From: G965197405 sp965197405
Lineage (GTDB): Bacteria > Chloroflexota > Dehalococcoidia > Lucifugimonadales > JAGWBF01
Reading direction: 5' to 3'
NCBI GenBank assembly: GCA_965197405.1
Contig: OZ240206.1
Coordinates: 1,612,001-1,676,000, forward strand
Length of the DNA stretch: 64,000 nt
The notes below the pieces were generated by a model. That model saw only the letters and a list, made by a program, of their open reading frames with translations. It was not told the origin of the DNA and ran no database searches. The position numbers and the translations under genes were made by a program. This document shows, piece by piece, positions 53,606-61,583 of this stretch. Numbering within the stretch: the first letter of the stretch is position 1; each line of letters opens with the position of its first letter.

Positions 53606-54038
53606 ACGCCGGCTCCGCAACGAACACCGGAATCCTCCGCGTCGTCCGGTCCTGATATTCCGCGTAGGGCGGGAACGCCGCCACCGACAGGTCCCACAAC
53701 CGCGCCCGTTCCTCCGCATCCTCGACCTCGCGGACCCGCATTGTGTACACCTCAGTCTCGTCCCGGACTTCCACGTTGCCGTCCGCCCGAAGGTTATACA
53801 CCCACACCGGGTTCTGCGGCGCGCCGCCCTTGGAACCCACCAGCACGTAGTTGTTCCCGTCCTTAACCCGCATCAGCGGCGTCTTGCGGATTGCTCCCGT
53901 CCGGTTCCCCATGTTCGTCACGATGATGACGGGCAACCCGGTATCGCGCAGGGTCGTTCCATCCGTGCCCTCGCTGCCCTCGTAAAGTTCCACCTGCTCC
54001 CGTACCCAATCGGTGGTTGACGGTATGTACTCGGCCAT
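53604..54038 (-). CDS. Deazaflavin (F420)-dependent nitroreductase-family protein
   Basis: 144 residues of the Ddn split-barrel family: DWVREQVELYEGSEGTDGTTLRDTGLPVIIVTNMGNRTGAIRKTPLMRV, YVLVGSKGGAPQNPVWVYNLRAD, and PPYAEYQDRTTRRIPVFVAE near the end. Members bind F420 and reduce nitro compounds or quinones, so the host probably makes F420. AAGGAGGAGCGAGCC precedes ATG 54038. Its tail runs into the broken doc gene, which it may have displaced by deletion. Confidence 0.88.
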   Translation of the reverse strand: MAEYIPSTTDWVREQVELYEGSEGTDGTTLRDTGLPVIIVTNMGNRTGAIRKTPLMRVKDGNNYVLVGSKGGAPQNPVWVYNLRADGNVEVRDETEVYTMRVREVEDAEERARLWDLSVAAFPPYAEYQDRTTRRIPVFVAEPA

Positions 54039-54163
54039 GGCTCGCTCCTCCTTCTTGCTTGCCGCCTCATCATAACCCGATAACCCGAATCTCTGTTATC
54101 TTCTACCACTATCATGCTAACACAACCGCACAATCGTCGTCCCCGCTCCTGTCTAATCACCAC

Positions 54164-54256
54164 TTCAGAGGCCTGGCGGAGGTCGTGTCTCTCCAGATCT
54201 TCGGACGCTTGGGCCAGGAATATCCTGCTCTGAGCGCCATACGATATTTGGTCCAT
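54164..54256 (-). pseudogene. PaREP1/HEPN-type protein fragment
   Basis: ATG 54256 opens DQISYGAQSRIFLAQASEDLERHDLRQASE, which resembles the helical start of PaREP1/HEPN-domain proteins (ARxFLAQAxEELERGDLRQASE). The resemblance stops at about 54164 and the frame then continues as unrelated sequence through the nitroreductase upstream region. Only a fragment is left. Confidence 0.4.
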
Positions 54257-54303
54257 TCTTCTTCGCAGGTATGTCCCCGGTTTCGTTCAGAGCAATGCCC
54301 CGG

Positions 54304-55644
54304 TTAGGGAAGCTCGAACCTGCCCGTGGACTTGATTTCGCCGTCCTCGACCTTCCAAATCTCAATGGTCCCGGATACGTCGCCGTTTTCGTCAAAGTCC
54401 ACGGAACCGGCGCCACCCTCGTAGTTGATGTCCTTGCCTTCGGCTATGAGCATCAGGGCGTTCTTGATGCCCTCGACTCCGGGGCCGACCACCTCGCCGG
54501 GAGGGTTGGCTACGGAGCGCAGCGCGTCGCGGATAGCCACCGCGTCGGTGGTGCTGCCAGCCTTGGCCGCCGCCAGGGCTACCAGCACCGCGGCATCATA
54601 GTTCTCGGCTATGAAGGGGTGCTCCGGGGGGGCCCCGTGAACCGCGGCGTAGGAGCGGTGGAACTCCTGGAGTGCGGGGCTGTCCGGAGCGCCCTGGGCG
54701 GTGCCCAACGTACCCTCCAGGGCGTCCCAGCCGACTACTTCTATCATATCGGGGGACTTGGTCGCGTCCACGAACAGGAAGCTGTCTGCGTATCCGCCTT
54801 CCAGGGACTCGCGAAGGTAGACTTCAGCCTGGCCCGGGTAGCTCATGGCTAGCACCACGTCCGGGTCTCCCTCGGTGGCCCTCTCCAACTCGGAGGCGTA
54901 GGTCGGCTGGCTGTCCTCGTGGGGCGACTTCCCGGTGACCCTTCCTCCCAGGGATGTGAAGGTCTCCTCGAACTGGTCGGCCAGGCCCTCGCCGTAGGCG
55001 TTGTTGATGAACATGATGCCGGCGGTCTCATACCCGTTCTCCCGGGCGAGACGGGCCAGCACGACACCCTGGGCGGCGTCGGATACCGTGGTGCGGAAGA
55101 GGAAATCGTTATCTTCCAAGACGGTGATAGCGGGAGAGGTGGATGCGGGGCTTATCTGCAAGCGCCGCTTGGGGACGGTGACTGACTGGGCCACGGGCAG
55201 AGTCACGCCGCTGGCTAGCGCGCCCACGATGGCGACGGCGTTCTCCACGTCCACCAGCGCCCGGGCGGCGTCCACACCCTGTACCGGGTTGGTAGCTGTG
55301 TCACCGGTTACGATGACCATCTGCGCTCCGTGTATGCCTCCCGCCTCGTTGACGTGGGCAGCGGCCAGCTGAACGCTGTTGTCCTGCTCCGGACCGAAGT
55401 AGGACAGGGAGCCTGTGACAGTGTTGAGATGCCCAACAACCAGCGTGTCCAGCGCTTCTTCCGGTTCTGTCATGGCGGTGGGTTCGGGGGCTGCTGTGGT
55501 AGCGGTGGCTGCCGTGGTTGCGGTAGGCTCGGGGGGCGCAGTGGTGGCGGTGGGTTCCTGGCCGCACGCCGCCAGACCCAGGGTCAACGTCAAGAGTATG
55601 ACCATTGCCGTAGCCGCAAGACGAGATTTCATGGTCTTCAACAT
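54304..55644 (-). CDS. Liv-type ABC transporter substrate-binding lipoprotein (2)
   Basis: 446 residues. Lipobox LTLGLAACGQEP (Cys about 27), then a Thr-Ala-Glu-Pro-rich linker of about 45 residues, as in Chloroflexota surface proteins. The binding core begins DTLVVGHLNTVTGSLSYFGPEQDNSVQLAAAHVNEAGG, with AIVGALASGVTLPVAQSVTVP, FRTTVSDAAQGVVLARLAREN, and ENYDAAVLVALAAAKAGS. It resembles the protein at 47694 in layout and likely feeds the same or a sister LivGFHM transporter. ATG 55644. Confidence 0.92.
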   Translation of the reverse strand: MLKTMKSRLAATAMVILLTLTLGLAACGQEPTATTAPPEPTATTAATATTAAPEPTAMTEPEEALDTLVVGHLNTVTGSLSYFGPEQDNSVQLAAAHVNEAGGIHGAQMVIVTGDTATNPVQGVDAARALVDVENAVAIVGALASGVTLPVAQSVTVPKRRLQISPASTSPAITVLEDNDFLFRTTVSDAAQGVVLARLARENGYETAGIMFINNAYGEGLADQFEETFTSLGGRVTGKSPHEDSQPTYASELERATEGDPDVVLAMSYPGQAEVYLRESLEGGYADSFLFVDATKSPDMIEVVGWDALEGTLGTAQGAPDSPALQEFHRSYAAVHGAPPEHPFIAENYDAAVLVALAAAKAGSTTDAVAIRDALRSVANPPGEVVGPGVEGIKNALMLIAEGKDINYEGGAGSVDFDENGDVSGTIEIWKVEDGEIKSTGRFELP

Positions 55645-55820
55645 ATTTCCTCCTAATGCCCAGTCCCATTACTCTACACTAATTGCAGGGGACGCCCGAT
55701 GGTTTCGAGAGTGTAGCACCGATAATGTCGCATGCGCAAGCAAGCAACCAAGCTGTTTTTGCGGGACTGCTTCAGGGAGTGTTGCAGGTGTGCAGAGGAC
55801 TGAAATAAGGCGAGACGCCC

Positions 55821-56714
55821 TTATCCCCCCAGACCCAACTGCTGCCCCAGCCACCGGGTGCGGAGAACGCCGTGCTGGTGTCCTCCGCCCTCGCTCCCGC
55901 CGTGATACTGGTGGAGGTCTCCGTGCCTCAGCCGGCGCGCCAGTTCCTCGCCCAGCGGAGCGGGGCACTGGCCCCGGTCTCTGGCTCCCACGCTGAGAAG
56001 GGTGGGGCAGCCAATGCGTCCTGCCAGGGCCAGGGGACTGAATACCTCCAGGCTGGTGAGCACGGCCTCTCGCTGCTGTGGATAGGTGCGGAGGTAATCG
56101 TTTATCTCTTCGAGGGGATAGGCCCCGCCCGATCGGTCCAGGGCGTCGGAGGGGCCAACCATGATGGGCGTGTCCACGGCCAAGGCCTGCACCTGGGGCC
56201 GGAAGGCCCCGGATGCTATCGCCAGCGTTCCCCCCAGTCCCGCGCCGGCGACGGCGATGTGCTGGGGGTCTACGGATGGCCTGCTCAGGAGGAGGTCCAC
56301 AGCCCGGAGGGCGTCTGCGTAGACCTCTCGCAGGATGTAGGTGCCGGAGCTGCCGATTCCCTGGATAAGCAGCCCGGGGTAATGGGCCTGGAAAGGGGAG
56401 TCGCTGCGGCGCTGGCCGCGATGGCTGGCGTTGAGGACTACCATATCGTGTCTGAGGGAGGTGAAGGGTATATCAACCGCGCTTCCATAGTCGGGCATCT
56501 GTACCAGGGCCGGGAAAGGCCCATCGCCCCGGGGAATGGAGAGCCAGGCAAACAGCCGGTAGCTTCCCAGGCTGCTGTAACGCACCTCGAACACGTCCCA
56601 CTCGGCCTCGGAATAGAAGTTGTTACGGTGGGACTCCGCTTCCAGGGGTACTCGGCCTAGCTCTTCCTCCACCTGCCGCCAAAAGCTGTCCTGTGCTGGC
56701 GCGCTCTGGACCAC
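55821..56714 (-). CDS. Acetyl xylan esterase-like hydrolase lacking the nucleophile Ser
   Basis: 297 residues of the cephalosporin-C deacetylase/acetyl xylan esterase family: WDVFEVRYSSLGSYRLFAWLSIPRGDGPFPALVQMPDYG, NASHRGQRRSD, EVYADALRAVDLLLSRPSVDPQHIAVAGAGLGGTLAIA. The elbow G-A-G-L-G-G replaces G-V-S-Q-G-G of the neighbour at 56739, so the Ser is Gly (codon GGA). Asp (GARDRGQCPAP) and His (GGGHQHG) are kept. It may be inactive or use another group. Tandem copy, 24 bases from the next gene upstream. Confidence 0.83.
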   Translation of the reverse strand: MVQSAPAQDSFWRQVEEELGRVPLEAESHRNNFYSEAEWDVFEVRYSSLGSYRLFAWLSIPRGDGPFPALVQMPDYGSAVDIPFTSLRHDMVVLNASHRGQRRSDSPFQAHYPGLLIQGIGSSGTYILREVYADALRAVDLLLSRPSVDPQHIAVAGAGLGGTLAIASGAFRPQVQALAVDTPIMVGPSDALDRSGGAYPLEEINDYLRTYPQQREAVLTSLEVFSPLALAGRIGCPTLLSVGARDRGQCPAPLGEELARRLRHGDLHQYHGGSEGGGHQHGVLRTRWLGQQLGLGG

Positions 56715-56738
56715 TCGCCTACCTCCTAAGCCGCTATT

Positions 56739-57674
56739 CTAAGCCTTCGGGGTGAGTCCCATCAGATTTTTCAGCCAGGCGCTTTCCTTGTCCACGTACT
56801 CGCTGGGGCTGCCGTGGGCCGCGTTGGGTATTATCCACACCTCTTTTGGCCCCGCCAGGTTCCTATAGGCGGCGTACTGGGTCTGAGGGGGACAAATGGC
56901 GTCCTCCGCAGGAATGCCCACTGCCATGGGGCAGCGGATGCGGTCCGTGAAATTCACGGCATCGAAATACCGCAGGGTCGTGATGACCTGCTCTTCCCGG
57001 TCCGGGTAGGCCCGCAGATAGCAGTTCAGCTCGTTGTATGGGTAGGTGCGGGCCAGTCGCATGGAGTCGGGAAAGGAGCAGAGGAAGGGGCAGCCCGACG
57101 CCCCGCCCTTAATCTCCGGGTGCAGGGCTGTGGTAATTAGGGTCAGGCCTCCACCCTGGCTTACGCCGTGGGCGAATATCCGGTCCTTGTCCACCTCGGG
57201 GCGAGTGAGCAAAAAGTCTACACCTCGCACACAGTCGGAGACCACTCCCCGGTAGGAGTAGCTGTCGCGGCTCTCGATACCACTGGTAAGCAGGCCTGGA
57301 TAGCCCGGGTTGAATTGCTCATGGCTCCGTCGCTTCCCACGCACGGCAACGCTCAGCACCGCTATGCCCTGTTGCGCCCAGTGCTTTGGGAATCCGGGTT
57401 CGCTTTTGTAGCCGGGAAACTCGATCAGGGCAGGGAACGGTCCCGTACCCCGGGCCGGCGTGCAGTACCAGCCGGCAATGCGGACCCCGCCGAGGCTGCG
57501 ATAATGAGCCTCGTACACGTTGACTTCCGGGGTGGAGTGAAGGGGAACGAGGGAGATTTCCGGCTCCAAGGGCAGGCCCCTGAGCTCCGACAGGACCCCA
57601 TCCCAGAAGGACTCGAAATCATCCGGACGCACGACACTGCTGACAAAGGTCTCAAGCTCTACTGCGGTAGCCAC
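56739..57674 (-). CDS. Acetyl xylan esterase / cephalosporin-C deacetylase family hydrolase
   Basis: 311 residues with an intact triad: nucleophile in FAHGVSQGGGLTLI, acid in GIPAEDAICPPQTQYAAYR, His in IPNAAHGSPSEY. The upstream substrate region is YSLGGVRIAGWYCTPARGTGPFPALIEFPGYKSE-like. Deacetylates sugars or antibiotics in the cytosol; substrate unknown. GTG 57674 with AAGGAGT is taken as start; the open frame upstream passes through a MITE-like repeat. Confidence 0.87.
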   Translation of the reverse strand: MATAVELETFVSSVVRPDDFESFWDGVLSELRGLPLEPEISLVPLHSTPEVNVYEAHYRSLGGVRIAGWYCTPARGTGPFPALIEFPGYKSEPGFPKHWAQQGIAVLSVAVRGKRRSHEQFNPGYPGLLTSGIESRDSYSYRGVVSDCVRGVDFLLTRPEVDKDRIFAHGVSQGGGLTLITTALHPEIKGGASGCPFLCSFPDSMRLARTYPYNELNCYLRAYPDREEQVITTLRYFDAVNFTDRIRCPMAVGIPAEDAICPPQTQYAAYRNLAGPKEVWIIPNAAHGSPSEYVDKESAWLKNLMGLTPKA

Positions 57675-57689
57675 TGGCCCACTCCTTAC

Positions 57690-57837
57690 TTGCTGATGCG
57701 TGAGTAAATATCTAAACCAGTCCCGTTGGTCATTTCTCCGGAAGCAGGAATCCAGCACTTGGTACACTGGACTCCTGCTTTCGCAGGAGTGACGTCGGGG
57801 AAGCGCCAGGATTTAGTGATTCATTCATCCATCAGTA
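57690..57837. repeat. MITE-like repeat family B, copy 3 (longest)
   Basis: Left TTGCTGATGCGTGAGTAAAT, right TTCATTCATCCATCAGTAA; 148 bases. The inside includes a GGACTCCTGCTTTCGCAGGAG hairpin. It starts 16 bases before the esterase start (minus strand). Confidence 0.85.
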
Positions 57838-57905
57838 ATAGAGGATGCTAAGGGGACATTAGCACGTCCCCTGGCACGAGTCAAGAAAGCTGCGCGGCGT
57901 ACAGA

Positions 57906-57934
57906 TTGACAATCCCTTCCCACTATGGTAGTTT
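57906..57934 (+). promoter_or_regulatory. Possible promoter for the cytochrome oxidase operon
   Basis: TTGACA at 57906-57911, 17-base spacer, TAGTTT at 57929-57934; the -35 is perfect, the -10 weak. It would read ctaA onward. The rest of the 57838-58108 gap shows nothing else. Confidence 0.4.
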
Positions 57935-58108
57935 GCTAGTGAAATTTTACACAAACGTGACCGTCATCTAACCGGACGGGACCGGACTGGACAATACGGC
58001 GATACAGCAAGGTTACTATCCGAATAGTATGGCCGAATGGTATGACAGACCTTCGGAGCTATCCATTCTCCCGGAGACTCGGCCCGCCGCGACCGCGAGG
58101 TAAATAGC

Positions 58109-59218
58109 TTGTACCACTCTAGCCTGCCGAGGTCCGCTTCAGGGAGGCTGTTTGTCGCTCTGGGACCACCCATCATCTCCCTTGTGACATCAGCGCGTCC
58201 CGTGTACGCTGCGGGTGTATGGCCCCTGCATACCTCGGCCAGTCGAGAGACCCCTGCTCCGGGGGTAGGGAGACCCCAGAGGACAGCCGGCCTGCCTTTT
58301 CGCTCCCTCACCCTGGTGACGGTGTTCTCCATATTCTCCCTTGTAGCCCTGGGTGGCGCGGTACGGCTGACGGAGTCGGGCCTGGGTTGCCCGGACTGGC
58401 CTCTGTGTCATGGCAAGGTCATCCCTCCCCTGGACACCCCGACCCTTATTGAATACTCTCATCGCTTGGTCGCCTCCCTAGCCGGGCTGCTGGTGCTGGC
58501 AACAGCCCTGGTCGTCTGGGGCCGCTACAGGAGCCGGCCCTGGCTGATGGTCTCTGCCACGGCGGGATTCCTTCTGCTGGTGCTCCAGGTGCTTCTAGGA
58601 GGCCTCACAGTATTGAGCGAGCTGCCGCCGGGGATTGTGCTGGCCCACCTGGCTACCGCCGAAGCTCTGATGGCGGCTATGATAGTGGTCTGCATGTCCG
58701 CCCTGCGCAGCCCTTCCCCATCCGGCTACCGGGAAGAGGGTGAAGCGGGGCGAGGGAGGTTCCCGCTCTTGATGTTGGGAGTGCTCTTGGGGGCCTACGC
58801 GCTCCTCCTGACGGGGTCTTACGTAACGGTGTCGGGTGCGACCACTTCCTGCGGGCAGTGGTGGCCGCTCTGCCAGGGGCAGGTCATACCCGAGGGGCAA
58901 TATGCCATGATTCACATGGTCCACCGGGTGGTGGCGCTTCTGGTGGGGGCGCTTATAGTGGCGGTGCTGGTACATACGTGGCGACTCAGGAACGAGCGGC
59001 CAGCCCTGGGGTGGGCAGCTGCGTTGGTGGGCGGCTTGTTCCTGGCCCAGGTCATCATAGGGGCGTCGGTCCTGTGGATGGGGTTCCCCATATCCGCACG
59101 GCTCCTGCACCTGGTGATGGCTACCGCCGTGTGGGTGGGCCTGGCAGCGCTCACGTTCCTTTCATATACTTCGTACACTGCTCCGAAGCCCGACCTCAGA
59201 GAGGCCAGCCGTGCTTAA
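58109..59218 (+). CDS. ctaA: Haem A synthase
   Basis: CtaA oxidises haem O to haem A in the membrane. The frame is 369 residues; membrane spans begin at about residue 70 with SLTLVTVFSIFSLVALGGAVRLTESGLGCPDWPLCHGKVIPP, where the Cys pair and His are family marks, then EYSHRLVASLAG, AHLATAEALMAAMI, TVSGATTSCGQWWPLCQGQVIPEGQYAMIHMVHRVVALL (haem His) and ARLLHLVMATAVWVGLA (His). The first 60 residues look unstructured, so the true start may lie further down (for example GTG 58184). Its end overlaps ctaB by 8 bases. Confidence 0.9.
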   Translation: MYHSSLPRSASGRLFVALGPPIISLVTSARPVYAAGVWPLHTSASRETPAPGVGRPQRTAGLPFRSLTLVTVFSIFSLVALGGAVRLTESGLGCPDWPLCHGKVIPPLDTPTLIEYSHRLVASLAGLLVLATALVVWGRYRSRPWLMVSATAGFLLLVLQVLLGGLTVLSELPPGIVLAHLATAEALMAAMIVVCMSALRSPSPSGYREEGEAGRGRFPLLMLGVLLGAYALLLTGSYVTVSGATTSCGQWWPLCQGQVIPEGQYAMIHMVHRVVALLVGALIVAVLVHTWRLRNERPALGWAAALVGGLFLAQVIIGASVLWMGFPISARLLHLVMATAVWVGLAALTFLSYTSYTAPKPDLREASRA

Positions 59219-60155
59219 GCCGAGATCCCTGTCATGGCCGAGGCCCACGCATCTCCAGGCGTCCGTGCTGTCTGCCATATCCGACTACGTCGCCCTGACC
59301 AAACCCCCCATCATACTCCTGCTGCTGATAACGGCCCTCGGAGGGATGTTCCTGGCCGCGCAGGGGACACCGCCCGTATCCATAACGTTGCTCCTGCTGT
59401 TGGGCGGCGCCGCCGCGGCGGGAGGTGCCAGCGCCATCAACCACTACCTGGACCGGGACATTGACGAGCTTATGAGCCGCACCCGCCGCCGACCCCTGCC
59501 GGGAGGACGCATCTCCCCGGGCGCGGCGCTGGTCTTTGGCATCCTCCTCAATGTCTTCGCCTTTGGCCTGCTCGTCGTCGAGGTCAATCTGCTGAGCGCC
59601 CTACTGACTCTGAGTGGCACCCTCTTCTATACCTTCGTATACACCTGGTGGTTGAAACGCTCCACTCCCCAGAACATCGTCATCGGGGGCGCGGCGGGAG
59701 CGATACCCCCCCTGGCAGGGTGGGCTGCGGTCACCGGTGGGCTGGATATTCCCGCACTGTACCTCTTCGCCATCATCTTCTTCTGGACGCCGCCCCATTT
59801 CTGGGCCCTGGCGCTCCTGATACGGGAAGACTACGCCAAGGCCGGCATCCCCATGCTGCCGGTGGTCAGGGGCATAACCGCGACTCGATGGAATATCATG
59901 TTTTACACGATAGTGGTGGTCGCCCTCTCGGTCCTCTTCTTCGTCACCACCCAGGCGGTGGGATGGATATACCTGTCCGCCGCCATAGTGCTGGGCAGCA
60001 TTTTCGTGGGGATGGCCTGGCGTCTGGCTTTCGCCGCTCCCCACGACGAAGCGGCGGGGGGCATACGCATGGCGCGGCGGCTGTACTTGTACTCCCTGCT
60101 GTACCTGGCCCTGATCTTTGCAGCCGTCATGGTGGACAGCGTGGCGAGGGTATGA
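59211..60155 (+). CDS. ctaB: Protoheme IX farnesyltransferase
   Basis: CtaB (COX10) makes haem O by adding a farnesyl group to haem B. 314 residues with about nine membrane spans: DYVALTKPPIILLLLITALGGMFLA, NHYLDRDIDELMSRTRRRPLPGGRISP (first D-x-x-x-D motif), VYTWWLKRSTPQNIVIGGAAGAIPPLAGW, FFWTPPHFWALALLIREDYAKAGIPMLPVV (second motif region). GTG 59211. Uses isoprenoid units supplied by the MEP pathway genes. Confidence 0.95.
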   Translation: MLKPRSLSWPRPTHLQASVLSAISDYVALTKPPIILLLLITALGGMFLAAQGTPPVSITLLLLLGGAAAAGGASAINHYLDRDIDELMSRTRRRPLPGGRISPGAALVFGILLNVFAFGLLVVEVNLLSALLTLSGTLFYTFVYTWWLKRSTPQNIVIGGAAGAIPPLAGWAAVTGGLDIPALYLFAIIFFWTPPHFWALALLIREDYAKAGIPMLPVVRGITATRWNIMFYTIVVVALSVLFFVTTQAVGWIYLSAAIVLGSIFVGMAWRLAFAAPHDEAAGGIRMARRLYLYSLLYLALIFAAVMVDSVARV

Positions 60156-60189
60156 TGGCGGCAACCATTGGACCTCTCAGCGCTGGCCT

Positions 60190-60283
60190 ACTGGATTCCT
60201 CACTTCACTTCGCTCCGTTCGGAATGACACGCGGCGGGGGCCTGCATTCACCCGGTGCCGAGAATGGAAAGGCCCTGACGGGT
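60190..60283. repeat. Dispersed repeat family A, right half
   Basis: GATTCCTCACTTCACTTCGC, GAATGACACGCGGCGGGGGC and GAGAATGGAAAGGCCCTG; the left end is missing. Lies between ctaB and coxB. Confidence 0.7.
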
Positions 60284-60399
60284 TGCCTGCCCCTCTTGAA
60301 TCCTGGTTTTGGCTCTGGTAAACTGCTTCGTGCAAATCCAATGTGTACGCACTATGTTCACTCCACCTTATTCACCGCCCAATATAAAAGGAGCCGGTG

Positions 60400-61497
60400 G
60401 TGAGATTACCGCGCCCTTCCTTTAAGCTCCTGGCCGCCGTCCTGTCGCTGGCCGCCGTACTGCTGCTGATTTCATGCACGCCGTCGCACGACCAGTCCAC
60501 CTTCGACGCCGCCGGCCCCGTCGCGGCGAAGCAACGGGACCTGTTCTACATAATCTTCTGGGTGGCCCTTGCCATCTTCTTCATTGTCGGCGGCATACTG
60601 CTCTACACGGTCATTCGCTTCCGCAGAAGGCGGGGGCAAGAGGGGATGCCGCCCCAGACCCACGGGAACACGCCCCTGGAAATAGGCTGGACCATCGCCC
60701 CCACAATCGTTCTGATTGCCATCGCCGTGCCCACCCTGATTTACATCTTCGACATCGCCGAGCCGCCCGGCCCCGGCGCGCTGGAGATAAACGTCACCGG
60801 CCACCAGTGGTGGTGGGAGTTCGAGTACCCCGAACAGAACGTGGTCACTGCCAACGAGTTGCACGTCCCGGTTGACGTGCCGGTGAAGGTCAATCTGAGG
60901 TCCGACGACGTCATCCACAGCTTCTGGATTCCCAAGCTGGCCGGCAAGGTGGACGTGATCCCCAAAAACGTAAATCCGATGAAGTTCACCGCCGAAAGGA
61001 CGGGAGTGTTCTTCGGCCAGTGCGCCGAGTTCTGCGGCGTGGCCCACGCCCACATGAGGTTCCGCGTCGTTGTCGAGCAGCAGGATGAATTCGATGAATG
61101 GGTGGCGAACTACCACCGCCTGGCGGAGCGGCCACCCCCCTCGACGGGCCTGGCGGCAGAGGGCGCCACGCTGTTCCTGAGCCGCGGCTGCCTCCTGTGC
61201 CACAAGGCCGACGGCCCCGCCTCTCCGGAGCTGCGCCAGTCCCTGGCGGCGGCCTTCGAGCGGGGAGAGTTGCGCTTCCCCGCGCCCAACCTCACCAATT
61301 TTGGGACCCGCAGGCACATGGCGTCGGGGATGATCGATCTCAACCGCGCCAACCTTTCGGACTGGCTGAGGGACCCCGACAAAATCAAGCCGGGCAACCG
61401 AATGGGCGAGCTGGCGAACGTCTACACCGACCCGGATGCCAAGCTGACCGAAAGGGACATCGAGGCGCTCTCCGAGTACCTGCTGAGCTTGAAATGA
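60400..61497 (+). CDS. coxB: Cytochrome c oxidase subunit II with fused cytochrome c domain
   Basis: 365 residues. GTG 60400 (GTG 60397 also possible) follows AAAGGAG. Signal/lipobox AAVLLLISCTPS, two membrane helices (IIFWVALAIFFIVGGILL; IGWTIAPTIVLIAIAVPTLIYIF), then the CuA domain: GHQWWWEFEYP, HSFWIPKLAGKVDVIP, and GQCAEFCGVAHAHM with both Cys, His and Met ligands. A C-terminal cytochrome c domain (SRGCLLCHKADG, C-x-x-C-H, about residue 265) ends in a Met-type region (ASGMIDLNRAN). Such caa3-type subunits accept electrons directly from a soluble cytochrome. Confidence 0.95.
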   Translation: MRLPRPSFKLLAAVLSLAAVLLLISCTPSHDQSTFDAAGPVAAKQRDLFYIIFWVALAIFFIVGGILLYTVIRFRRRRGQEGMPPQTHGNTPLEIGWTIAPTIVLIAIAVPTLIYIFDIAEPPGPGALEINVTGHQWWWEFEYPEQNVVTANELHVPVDVPVKVNLRSDDVIHSFWIPKLAGKVDVIPKNVNPMKFTAERTGVFFGQCAEFCGVAHAHMRFRVVVEQQDEFDEWVANYHRLAERPPPSTGLAAEGATLFLSRGCLLCHKADGPASPELRQSLAAAFERGELRFPAPNLTNFGTRRHMASGMIDLNRANLSDWLRDPDKIKPGNRMGELANVYTDPDAKLTERDIEALSEYLLSLK

Positions 61498-61583
61498 GCT
61501 TGACTTGAAATGAGGCTACGGGGCCTGGTCTGCGTTATAATGATAGAAAGCCACCTTTTCAACGGTGACGTTGGAGGCATGCG

